64,000 bases of DNA from an uncultured Aquimarina sp. (lineage in GTDB: Bacteria > Bacteroidota > Bacteroidia > Flavobacteriales > Flavobacteriaceae): the NCBI GenBank assembly GCA_947498595.1, contig CANMKX010000012.1, positions 56,950-120,949 on the forward strand, written 5' to 3'. Position 1 is the first letter of the stretch. Each line of letters starts with the position of its first letter. Both the position numbers and the translations under genes were made by a program. The notes under the pieces were generated by a model. The model worked only from the letters and a program-made list of their open reading frames with translations. It ran no database searches and was not told the DNA's origin. Shown here one piece after another: positions 18,089 through 26,390 of the stretch.

Positions 18089-18790
18089 TTATGTTAATTC
18101 TAATTTCTCTATAATAGCGTGTTTTACTTCTTTTTGTAAATGTGTTTTTGCTTCTGCATAAGAAATATTGTAAACTCTTTGAAACGAACAATATTCCGGA
18201 GGATACTTACTACTCAATTTGTCATAATATAAATCTAGTAATTCCTTACTAGGCGTTTCAAACTTCAATTGCAATTCAAATCTACGCATGATAGCTTCAT
18301 CAATACTAGCTTTCAAATTTGTTGCTGCAATCAAAATAACCTCAGCTGGTAAATAATCTATTTGCTGTAATAGTACATTTACTACTCGCTTCATTTCGCC
18401 GCTATCCTTTTCTTCATAATCTCTAATTTTTCCTAGAGAATCAAATTCATCAAAAAACAAAACTGCATTTTCTATTTTAGCTTTTTTAAATAAATCTGCT
18501 ATATTTTTTGCAGTTTCTCCTAATCTAGAAGATATGATTGTTGCTAGATTTACTAATATTATTTTCTTTTTAAGAGTTCTTGCAATTGCTTTTGCTGTCA
18601 TTGTTTTACCACAGCCTGTTTTTCCATACAATAAAATCTTATGATGAACAGGTAGGTCATACTCTTGTAATACTTTTAAATATTTAAACTCTTTTAGTAA
18701 TTGAGTAACTTGCTTTTGTAAATCTTCATTGTATACAATATCATCTATAGTTACCTCTTCTTTATCTATTATATATAAATTACTTTGCAT
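18089..18790 (-). CDS. Single-domain AAA ATPase
   Basis: A 233-residue AAA+ ATPase with no extra domain. Walker A is GKTGCGKT (56-63), Walker B LFFDEFD (111-117), sensor 1 AATN (155-158) and the arginine-finger region MRRFE (168-172). The C-terminal lid is short. It resembles the ATPase core of FtsH/SpoVK/proteasome-type enzymes but lacks protease, transmembrane and N-terminal substrate domains, so a partner should exist. The neighbours are DUF6122 upstream (7 bases) and AraC downstream (10 bases). What it remodels cannot be told. Confidence 0.85.
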   Translation of the reverse strand: MQSNLYIIDKEEVTIDDIVYNEDLQKQVTQLLKEFKYLKVLQEYDLPVHHKILLYGKTGCGKTMTAKAIARTLKKKIILVNLATIISSRLGETAKNIADLFKKAKIENAVLFFDEFDSLGKIRDYEEKDSGEMKRVVNVLLQQIDYLPAEVILIAATNLKASIDEAIMRRFELQLKFETPSKELLDLYYDKLSSKYPPEYCSFQRVYNISYAEAKTHLQKEVKHAIIEKLELT

Positions 18791-18797
18791 ATTCTTC

Positions 18798-19115
18798 TTA
18801 ATAAAATTTCATCCATAAACAATCTTGGTAATCTGTGAACATATGAAATAACAATCCTATTCCTATTATTCTTGTTTTAGAAAAAAATAAAAGTATAACA
18901 TATCCTATCATCGCATAATATGTATGCAATGGATGAAAATTAATACTGCATCGATTTGGTGAAAATATAGGATCTGCTAATAAATGATCAAAATCGACTA
19001 ACATCGTTAGTATTATAAGTAACCACGCTTTTTTCCATTCTTTTCTAAAAAATATGTATCCTATCAATCCTGGAACTAAAAAATGTAAGCTATAATGTAC
19101 TATGGGTTGCATCAA
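18798..19115 (-). CDS. DUF6122 family small membrane protein
   Basis: A 105-residue integral membrane protein with about three or four hydrophobic helices. It has the motifs HYSLHFLVPGLIGYIFF, LVDFDHLLADPIF and LLFHMFTDYQDC. The His/Asp pattern resembles metal-dependent hydrolases of the YdjM/LexA-regulated DUF457 type, in which DHxxxD motifs face the membrane. No reaction is known for DUF6122. It heads the minus-strand run that continues with the AAA ATPase. Confidence 0.78.
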   Translation of the reverse strand: MMQPIVHYSLHFLVPGLIGYIFFRKEWKKAWLLIILTMLVDFDHLLADPIFSPNRCSINFHPLHTYYAMIGYVILLFFSKTRIIGIGLLFHMFTDYQDCLWMKFY

Positions 19116-19154
19116 AACAACATCTGTATTAAAGTTCTTGCAATATTATAAAAA

Positions 19155-19192
19155 AAAGAAACCCTCTCAGATAATTCTAAGAGGGTTTCTTT
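19155..19192 (-). terminator. Terminator of the TonB receptor/DUF5689 operon
   Basis: Stem AAAGAAACCCTCT / AGAGGGTTTCTTT with a 12-base loop, downstream of the DUF5689 gene on the minus strand. Confidence 0.8.
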
Positions 19193-19212
19193 ATAGTTAA
19201 ATAGATTTTATC

Positions 19213-20640
19213 TTAGTTAGCATCAATGCTAATCTCATCTAATTCGTAAGTTCCATCAAATCCTGCATCTCCATTTCCTGTATATCTAAAAGCAATATAA
19301 ATAGTTCCTGACTCACAAGATAAATCAACATTTCCTGACTCTATCCAATCTCCAAAGAAATCAGAATCCTGAACTACAGTAGCATCTGGAAAAATCCCCC
19401 AAGTTGCAGAAGTTACATTTGCTTCTGTACCATCCCAATCTCTTGAGAACAATACTTCCATATCACTTCCATCAGAGAAACTATTTGATGTTTGGAATCT
19501 TAATGTTTCTCCGTCTTGAGCATCTAAATCTATTTGAGGAGAAATTAACCATGCAATTGTACTAGCATCACCTGAGTTAAATGATCCTACTCTAGCAGAA
19601 ATACCTAAAGAAGCATTCGTTCCTCCAGAAGTATACGCTTCCCAAGTTTCTGTTCCTTCTTGCTGGTAATTAGTCCATCCATTTCCTGTAATAGGACTAT
19701 TAGTTGTTTGACCTGTTTCAAAATTATCTGCAAATAAGTTTGTAGTACCTATATCTGTTGCTAATCCACAAGCAATTTCTTCTGCATCACAACGATCTGT
19801 ATTTGAAAAATCTAAATCAGCTACTTTGTTAACAATGATTGTATAAAAATCATCTCCAAAATCTCTTGTTAATACACCACTAATACTTCCTCTATTTTGA
19901 GGTAATAATACTGATTTAAAATCAGCAAAAGTACTCGTACTTAAGATCGTTTGCATTCCTGTAGCACAACTTTCTAAAGTTCTTTCTCCATCAAAACTAT
20001 CTGTTGGTTCTCCTGAAAAAGTTAAACGATCATTTCCTAAAGCTATACTTTTAGGGAATTGAACATCTGCTAATTTAATATAAGTATTTTCTAAAGCTTC
20101 GTCAAAATCTGCAATATTAACTTCTGTAGGTACAATTGTAGCTAATTCTGTAGATCGTACAATAAAATTATCTAATTGTGCTTCTTCTAATTGACCTAAA
20201 CTACTTCCACTAGCAATCCCTAAAGAAACAACTCCATTTGTTGGTGCTGCACTTAATCCTTCTAATTTGATATAGATTTTTCTACCAAATTCATATTTAT
20301 TAAATAATGAACCTACATTAGCACTAATACGGATTCCTGCTGTAGGATTCTCTGCACTATCTTGTACTATAATTTCTTCAAAAAAGTTACCACTAGCATC
20401 ACTCGATACTACATATCCTTCAACATATAAATCATCTGCTGTATCTTCAAAAGTTACCAATCCTCCTTCTTGAGCAACTGCATCTTTAATTGCATCAATA
20501 TCTGTTAATGTTCCTACAATTACTGGTTCTGCTCCTGTAATTGCTTCTGGTGTTTTAAAATCGTCATCTTGTACACATGAAGTCACTCCAATCGCAGCTA
20601 ATGCACAGATTAATAATATATTAATTTTATTCGCTTTCAT
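19213..20640 (-). CDS. DUF5689 surface lipoprotein with C-terminal jelly-roll domain
   Basis: A 475-residue lipoprotein (lipobox VTSC, Cys22, followed by an acidic stretch of the kind that favours surface export in Bacteroidetes). DUF5689 covers roughly 40-275 and includes YVEGYVVSSDASGNFFEEIIVQD, seen here as two motif parts, characteristic of OB-fold-like YhcR domains that accompany secreted nucleases. The C-terminal half (about 290-475) resembles a choice-of-anchor or carbohydrate-binding jelly roll. It is encoded 36 bases downstream of the TonB-dependent receptor gene, in the place that SusD-like proteins usually hold, so it probably acts as the receptor's ligand-capturing partner. Confidence 0.85.
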   Translation of the reverse strand: MKANKINILLICALAAIGVTSCVQDDDFKTPEAITGAEPVIVGTLTDIDAIKDAVAQEGGLVTFEDTADDLYVEGYVVSSDASGNFFEEIIVQDSAENPTAGIRISANVGSLFNKYEFGRKIYIKLEGLSAAPTNGVVSLGIASGSSLGQLEEAQLDNFIVRSTELATIVPTEVNIADFDEALENTYIKLADVQFPKSIALGNDRLTFSGEPTDSFDGERTLESCATGMQTILSTSTFADFKSVLLPQNRGSISGVLTRDFGDDFYTIIVNKVADLDFSNTDRCDAEEIACGLATDIGTTNLFADNFETGQTTNSPITGNGWTNYQQEGTETWEAYTSGGTNASLGISARVGSFNSGDASTIAWLISPQIDLDAQDGETLRFQTSNSFSDGSDMEVLFSRDWDGTEANVTSATWGIFPDATVVQDSDFFGDWIESGNVDLSCESGTIYIAFRYTGNGDAGFDGTYELDEISIDAN

Positions 20641-20676
20641 ACTAAAAGTATTATATTGTTTTTCCTTATTTCTTGT

Positions 20677-23565
20677 TTAAAATCTAATGTACGTGTTTAC
20701 AAAATAGTTGGTACCATTTCCGAAGAAATATCTAGAACCAAATAAAGGTGTTTCACGCTGGCTTTCTTCAAGTGCATTTCTATAGTCGGCATTTCTTGAT
20801 TGTTCAAATCCACCTGTTCTATATTGCTCATTAAAGACATTGTTAATTCCTGCAAAAAATCCAACAAAATATTTACCTATTCTCCAAGATTTTCCTCCTA
20901 CTGCATTTACTAACATATAATCATCAAATTGTTCTTGACGTAATAATTCTCTAGCAATTGCTGGATCATAATCTGAAAATGGTATTCCTTCTTCATCTAA
21001 TGCAAATGCGTCTGATCTTGTTAAAGGGCTAATATCAATATATGTATTAGAGAAATGATTTGCTGTAACACCAACCCACCAGAAATTAGGATCACGGTAT
21101 TCAAACCCTAATTGAAAAGCTCTTTCTGGTCCACCAGATACATGGTAATCTTTTAAATTAGATTTTGTTCCATTTGGAATTCTAATATTAGGGTCATCTG
21201 ATCCAATAGTTATACCTGGATTGTTTTGATATGTATATTGTCCTACAGAAGCAACCCCTTTTAACTTTATAGTAGGTGTTACTTGAGCTTCTATACCTAA
21301 CTCTCCTCCTATTCTACGCTCATCTACATCTGTAAGAATTTCTTGTACAAAACTTCCTAAACCATTTGTAAAGAAGAAAGAAATATCTGTACCATCTTTA
21401 AAATCTGTATAATATCCCGTTAATCTAGCTTTTACTATTGGAGATCTATATACATAGCTTAAGTCAATAGATTGTACTTTTTCACTTTGTAACTCTCCAT
21501 TATTAGAAATTGTTAAGCTTCCTGTATTTGGATCAAAATCTAACTGTTCTCCAACTACTAAATTATTTTCTCTAGCATTAATAAATGAATTACGAATTGT
21601 TGGTGCTTTTGTATAATATGCTCCATTAGCAGTAATTAAATTACGCCCATCAATTTTAAAAGTAGCTCCTACTTTTCCTCCGTAATTAGTAAAACTTACA
21701 TCTCTTCTTTTTCCTAAAGATAACTCATCTTGGAAGCGTCCATTATTATATAAACCATTACGCTCATAGTTTGTTTGAGAAATATTACCTCCAATATAAA
21801 AATCAACTTTGTTATATTTAAATTGAGCTTGAGCAAATCCTGTAGCTACTTCTGCATTGATTTCATAATTATATCTAAAAGTATCTCCTTCACCAACAAT
21901 ACGATTCGGGTTTTGTAAATCATTTTGAGCTCTATTTATATCAAAATTTTCACTACCAACACCTAATTCATCTGCAAATGAATTTACATCTAAATATCCA
22001 GTTCCTCCTAATAGATCTAATACTTTAGCATAGTTTTCACTCTTTAAAGAAGTATAACTAGCTGAAGCATTTAATGTAATATGATCATTTAAGGCTGCAC
22101 TTAAAATAGTATTTGCAGTTATTTGCGTATCATCTGTTCTATCTTCGTATAAGATATATGTAGCATTGAATCCTTGGTTAGCATTACTTTGATTTGCTAA
22201 ATATAAAGCATCCCAATCTAATTGTCCGTCATTCAAAAAGTCTTGTTCTGCTATATATGCATTACTTAAATCTTCTGTTGTTGGATTAGCATCTTGTAAA
22301 AAGAAACTTGGTAAATTTCTAAAATAATCTGGTGAAGGGTTTGATGCATCACCAAATACAAAATCTCCTGTAGATCCTAAAGTAGTACCTCTACTTTCGA
22401 TTCTACTATTTCCTATTTTACCTGTTTGAAAAGATACATTTGTATTTAAACTTATTTTATCAGACATATCCCAATAATGATTTAACATTACTACTGGTTC
22501 TTCTATTTCACGAATTCTAGAGTTTCTTTGCTTTCCGTCTTGATATCCCCAGTTAGGATTATATTTTCTTCCTTTTAAATCGAATACTTCTTGAGTTAAT
22601 GCAGTAGAACGTCCTCTCCTATTTGGTGCATAAAAACTAACTAGATTTAAACTATGTTTAGCATTTATTTTCTTTTCTATTGCAGCAAAATATGAATTTG
22701 CATCATATAATGTACCATCAATAAATCCTTCATCTCCAAATCTTCTTGAAGCTAAAATAGAATATGACCATCCATTACTCTGTTGCCCAGAATTATATCC
22801 AGCCATTACTCTTCCTGTGTAACTTCTATTTGCTATAGAATAAGATACTCTACCTCCTTCGCGGTATTGAGAAGCTCTCATAACAATATTAGTAGTTCCT
22901 GCTAATCCTCCAAATGTATATTCATTAGGAGTTAATCCCATCGTGAATTCACGATTACGTTGTACATCATTTAAACCACCCCAATTAGCCCACTGTGGAC
23001 GTCCTGTAGATAATTTATTCATTTCAATACCATTGATTAAAACTTTACCATCAGCATTGTCTAGACCTCTAGGTCTAAAAAAAGCTGCACTAAAATCAAA
23101 AGCAGCTGCATTAAGAAAAACATCTCTAGAAGATTGAAGTAATCCAGAAATATTATCTGTTGCACCTTCATCCTGATCTAATTCACTATCAGAAAGACTA
23201 ATAGTTCCAATTTGTAATTGTTCTTGATTAAGGTCGTACTCTAGACTAACTATCTTAATGTCTAAAATATTCCCTTCATTAATTGTAACAGGATAACGTT
23301 TCGTAACAAACCCTTCTTTCGAGATTGCTGCGATTTGTTCTCCTAAAGGAAGTTCCTCTACTCCAAATGTAAACTCTCCTTGGTCATTGGTCAAAGCAAA
23401 GATCCCCGATCCTTCAATTGTAACCAACACTCCTTCGAGGTTTTCGTTCGTAGCAGCATCAACAATTTTTCCTTTAAATCCCGTCTTTTGTGCATGCATC
23501 ACAAAAAACGAACTTAGAAAAATCAATAAAAAAACACTGATTTTTTTTGTGTACGATATTCTCAT
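20677..23565 (-). CDS. TonB-dependent receptor with carboxypeptidase-like regulatory domain
   Basis: A 962-residue outer-membrane importer. Order: signal peptide (about 1-25), CarboxypepD_reg-like beta-sandwich (about 28-110), plug domain (about 140-240, with VFLNAAAFDFSAAFFRPRGL and KVLINGIEMNKL), then a 22-strand barrel ending in ...NGTNYFVNTYIRF with the terminal aromatic residue. It is long enough to be intact. A -7 element (TACTTTTG on the minus strand, 23607-23614) precedes it. Downstream is the DUF5689 lipoprotein, and divergent is a secreted nuclease. The substrate is not shown by sequence, but the context favours nucleic acid pieces or phosphate-containing compounds. Confidence 0.92.
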   Translation of the reverse strand: MRISYTKKISVFLLIFLSSFFVMHAQKTGFKGKIVDAATNENLEGVLVTIEGSGIFALTNDQGEFTFGVEELPLGEQIAAISKEGFVTKRYPVTINEGNILDIKIVSLEYDLNQEQLQIGTISLSDSELDQDEGATDNISGLLQSSRDVFLNAAAFDFSAAFFRPRGLDNADGKVLINGIEMNKLSTGRPQWANWGGLNDVQRNREFTMGLTPNEYTFGGLAGTTNIVMRASQYREGGRVSYSIANRSYTGRVMAGYNSGQQSNGWSYSILASRRFGDEGFIDGTLYDANSYFAAIEKKINAKHSLNLVSFYAPNRRGRSTALTQEVFDLKGRKYNPNWGYQDGKQRNSRIREIEEPVVMLNHYWDMSDKISLNTNVSFQTGKIGNSRIESRGTTLGSTGDFVFGDASNPSPDYFRNLPSFFLQDANPTTEDLSNAYIAEQDFLNDGQLDWDALYLANQSNANQGFNATYILYEDRTDDTQITANTILSAALNDHITLNASASYTSLKSENYAKVLDLLGGTGYLDVNSFADELGVGSENFDINRAQNDLQNPNRIVGEGDTFRYNYEINAEVATGFAQAQFKYNKVDFYIGGNISQTNYERNGLYNNGRFQDELSLGKRRDVSFTNYGGKVGATFKIDGRNLITANGAYYTKAPTIRNSFINARENNLVVGEQLDFDPNTGSLTISNNGELQSEKVQSIDLSYVYRSPIVKARLTGYYTDFKDGTDISFFFTNGLGSFVQEILTDVDERRIGGELGIEAQVTPTIKLKGVASVGQYTYQNNPGITIGSDDPNIRIPNGTKSNLKDYHVSGGPERAFQLGFEYRDPNFWWVGVTANHFSNTYIDISPLTRSDAFALDEEGIPFSDYDPAIARELLRQEQFDDYMLVNAVGGKSWRIGKYFVGFFAGINNVFNEQYRTGGFEQSRNADYRNALEESQRETPLFGSRYFFGNGTNYFVNTYIRF

Positions 23566-23606
23566 TAAATACTAATTTAAGTTAAGAAATTATAATTTCT
23601 GACGAG

Positions 23607-23614
23607 CAAAAGTA
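23607..23614 (-). promoter_or_regulatory. -7 promoter element of the TonB receptor operon
   Basis: Reads TACTTTTG on the minus strand, matching TAnnTTTG, 41 bases before the receptor start codon. Confidence 0.5.
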
Positions 23615-23693
23615 CATTTTTTAAATAGAAAAGCTAATTTTGTCATAAAGTTTGGGTAAAACTTAGCGTTAATTTAATATTATATATTTTACA

Positions 23694-24749
23694 ATGAAAA
23701 ACATAAGTATCTTATTATTAATACTTTCTGTATTTCCTTATTCATCAGCGTCGGCTCAGGGAAAGAAAACTTACAAAGTAAATACCGTCGCTTTCTATAA
23801 TTTAGAAAACTTATTCGACACCATTGATGATCCTATCACATTTGATGATGATAGAACTCCTAATGGGAAAGATCACTGGACAGAAGAAATTTATCAAGAT
23901 AAATTAAAAAAAATGTCTAAAGTAATTGCTGACATTGGTTTTGATGTAACAAAAAACGCTCCTGCTCTTTTAGGAGTTGCTGAAATTGAAAACAGAAAAG
24001 TTCTTGAAGATCTTGTCAATCAACCAAAATTATTGCCTAAAGATTATGGTATTATACAATTTGATTCTCCTGATCGTCGTGGTATTGATGTAGCTTTATT
24101 ATATCAAAAAACTCTTTTTCAACCTATTAATATAAGTAAACATGAATTACTTATCTATAATGATAAAGATAGAAACAAACGTGTTTTTACTAGAGATCAA
24201 CTATTAGTAAGTGGTTTGTTAGATGGTGATAAAATTCATGTAATAGTTAATCACTGGCCATCAAGAAGCGGTGGTGAAGCTAGAAGTAGACATAAAAGAG
24301 AAAAAGCTGCTGCTTTAAATAAAAAAATTATAGATTCTCTTCATAGTATAGATCCTTATGCTAAAATCATTACAATGGGAGATTTAAATGATGATCCTAC
24401 TAATAGTAGTGTTAAAAAGGTTTTAGGTGCTAAAGATTCTAAAGACAAGGTAAAGCTTAAAGGATTATATAATCCTATGGAAAAAATGGCTAAAAAAGGA
24501 ATTGGTTCATTAGCATATAGAGATAGTTGGAATTTATTTGATCAAATTATAGTTTCAAAAGCTTTATTAGATAATAATTATTCATCTTATAAATACTACA
24601 AAGCAGGTGTTTTCAATAAAAACTATTTATCTAATCCTAAAGGTAGATATAAAGGGTATCCATACAGAAGTTTTGCAAACGGAGCTTATACAGGTGGATA
24701 TAGCGATCATTTCCCGGTATATGTATATCTTATTAAGGAAATAAAATAA
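23694..24749 (+). CDS. Secreted endonuclease/exonuclease/phosphatase family protein
   Basis: A 351-residue EEP-fold enzyme with a cleavable signal peptide (MKNISILLLILSVFPYSSASAQ). Catalytic motifs: FYNLENLFDT, VAEIENRK, NHWPSRSGG, MGDLNDDP and GGYSDHFPV. It is clearly paralogous to the leaderless protein at 14772. Divergent transcription from the TonB receptor across 128 bases suggests shared control. It probably degrades extracellular or periplasmic nucleic acid, but phosphodiesterase activity on other substrates cannot be excluded. Confidence 0.88.
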   Translation: MKNISILLLILSVFPYSSASAQGKKTYKVNTVAFYNLENLFDTIDDPITFDDDRTPNGKDHWTEEIYQDKLKKMSKVIADIGFDVTKNAPALLGVAEIENRKVLEDLVNQPKLLPKDYGIIQFDSPDRRGIDVALLYQKTLFQPINISKHELLIYNDKDRNKRVFTRDQLLVSGLLDGDKIHVIVNHWPSRSGGEARSRHKREKAAALNKKIIDSLHSIDPYAKIITMGDLNDDPTNSSVKKVLGAKDSKDKVKLKGLYNPMEKMAKKGIGSLAYRDSWNLFDQIIVSKALLDNNYSSYKYYKAGVFNKNYLSNPKGRYKGYPYRSFANGAYTGGYSDHFPVYVYLIKEIK

Positions 24750-24780
24750 TAGGAAGACTCACCTCCTATTTTAAATAATA

Positions 24781-24814
24781 AAAAAAGCTTCTGGAAATTC
24801 CAGAAGCTTTTTTT
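24781..24814. terminator. Bidirectional terminator between the nuclease and lipoprotein genes
   Basis: Stem AAAAAAGCTTCTGG / CCAGAAGCTTTTTT with a five-base loop, between convergent genes. Confidence 0.85.
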
Positions 24815-24829
24815 ATTAACTTATTTTGA

Positions 24830-25162
24830 TTAATCCTGACATGTTAATGTTGAATCTTCTTCTTGTAAAGTAATAAACTCTTCAAAAGTAAGTCCACTAA
24901 GGTCAACTTCTTCTTCTTGTATAGTACCATCAATAGCTTCGGTTCTTTTTCTCACTGTTCCATCTCCATTATCACAATATTCTATATTTATTGTAAAATC
25001 ACCAATATTCGCTTCACATTGCTTACATACAAGTTCCATTTCTTCTTCCTCTTCAACAACCTCTTGTTCATCATTTTGAGATGAATCATCACTGTTACTA
25101 CAAGATATAGTAATAAAAAAAATAGATAAAATCGTAATACTAGTTAGTAAAATTTTTTTCAT
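24830..25162 (-). CDS. Small acidic lipoprotein
   Basis: A 110-residue lipoprotein (lipobox TISC, Cys21). After the anchor it has a very acidic linker (QNDEQEVVEEEEEMEL), then a compact C-terminal part with four cysteines (CKQCEAN, EYCDN, LTCQD) that could form disulfides. I do not recognise a family. It stands alone, convergent with the secreted nuclease and divergent from the universal stress gene. Confidence 0.65.
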   Translation of the reverse strand: MKKILLTSITILSIFFITISCSNSDDSSQNDEQEVVEEEEEMELVCKQCEANIGDFTINIEYCDNGDGTVRKRTEAIDGTIQEEEVDLSGLTFEEFITLQEEDSTLTCQD

Positions 25163-25529
25163 AAGATTTGGGGTTTTATAATTTTATTTTTACTCTAATT
25201 AAAGCAAAAATATCATTTTATACTCTTTTTCATCAGTCAATTTTAACATTTATTTATAGAATAGTTTGCAATCATGATTTATGACCTTCTTATACATTGT
25301 TTATTTGATTCATAAAAAACTGATAGTCACTTGAAAGTCAAAAAATAACCCGTAAAATTTCTTTATAATCCAAAATGTTTTAAAAGTTTTTAAATGCTAT
25401 CATCTTCATCTAAATTTTTCTTGTTAAAATAAAAATTATATATTTTGAGCCAATTTGTAATATCTATGTAATAATTTTACAACAAAATAGACTTTATATT
25501 CGGATAATAATTTTTTATACAGATAACTA
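25163..25529. other. Intergenic, AT-rich
   Basis: Divergent spacer between the acidic lipoprotein and the universal stress gene. I see no ORF. The 12-mer CAACAAAATAGA occurs about 25482 and again at the start of the stress gene about 25542. No convincing TAnnTTTG element is visible for either gene. Confidence 0.5.
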
Positions 25530-26387
25530 TTGATAAATATTCAACAAAATAGATTTAAAACCATATTAATTGGTATTGCCTTCTCTCCTAATTTAAAAAG
25601 TAACATTTACGAAGCTATTCGCATGATTGATTACTTTAATGCAAAATTAATTTTAGTTCATGTAGGTGAAAAATCAAAAGATAAAGAATACAAAATCAAT
25701 TCTTTAATAGCTGGATTATCTGAGCAAAAGGAGAAAATAACTACTATTTGGCAAGAGGGTAATCCTGTAGATGTAATTATAGATTCTGCTAAAAAATTTG
25801 AAGTAGATTTAATTATATTAGGAGCCATGCAGAGAGAACAATTTTTTAAGTTTTATGTAGGTTCTATTGCTCGTAAAATCACAAGAAAAGCTCATTGTTC
25901 TGTTCTTTTATTAATCAAACCTTCTGAAGAACGTGTCCCATGTAACCATATTGTTGTCAATGGTTTAAAAGATAAAAAAACAAAAGAAACTATTTTAACT
26001 TCATTTGAAGTTGCGCAAAATTTAGGAACTCCAAAAATTACTATTGTTGAAGAGATTTCTCAACAAGAAGTTTCTTTTAGTGTTCAAGATGATGAATCAC
26101 TAAGAAAAAATATTTTAAGAAAAGAACAACTAAAAAGAAAAGAAGATCTTAGAGTTCAAGATATCCTAAAACAAATCCCTGAACATTTAAAAAATAACAT
26201 TGCAATTAAAACACAATCTATATTTGGTAAAAGAGGTTATTCAATAGGTCACTATGCAAAGGTAGTAGGGGCCGATTTATTAATCATGAATGCTCCCAAT
26301 AAAACATCTTTATGGGATCGTATATTTACTCATGATTTAGAATATATTTTATCAGAACTTCCTACTGATGTGCTAATTGTAAGATAA
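25530..26387 (+). CDS. Tandem universal stress protein
   Basis: A 285-residue protein with two USP folds, the first about 8-130 (FKTILIGIAFSPN ... GSIARKITRKAHCSVLLLIK), the second about 135-285 ending in SELPTDVLIVR. The first half carries a GS-type nucleotide-binding tail. The start is TTG at 25530: the frame has a stop two codons upstream and no ATG before the first beta-strand, so TTG is the only reasonable choice. The next gene, a SulP transporter, starts three bases after its stop, so the two are an operon. It may regulate the transporter. Confidence 0.88.
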   Translation: MINIQQNRFKTILIGIAFSPNLKSNIYEAIRMIDYFNAKLILVHVGEKSKDKEYKINSLIAGLSEQKEKITTIWQEGNPVDVIIDSAKKFEVDLIILGAMQREQFFKFYVGSIARKITRKAHCSVLLLIKPSEERVPCNHIVVNGLKDKKTKETILTSFEVAQNLGTPKITIVEEISQQEVSFSVQDDESLRKNILRKEQLKRKEDLRVQDILKQIPEHLKNNIAIKTQSIFGKRGYSIGHYAKVVGADLLIMNAPNKTSLWDRIFTHDLEYILSELPTDVLIVR

Positions 26388-26390
26388 TAT

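Noticed and set aside
25482..25553. Repeated CAACAAAATAGA near the universal stress gene
   Set aside because: Only two copies, one inside the coding start. Too little to claim a regulatory site.
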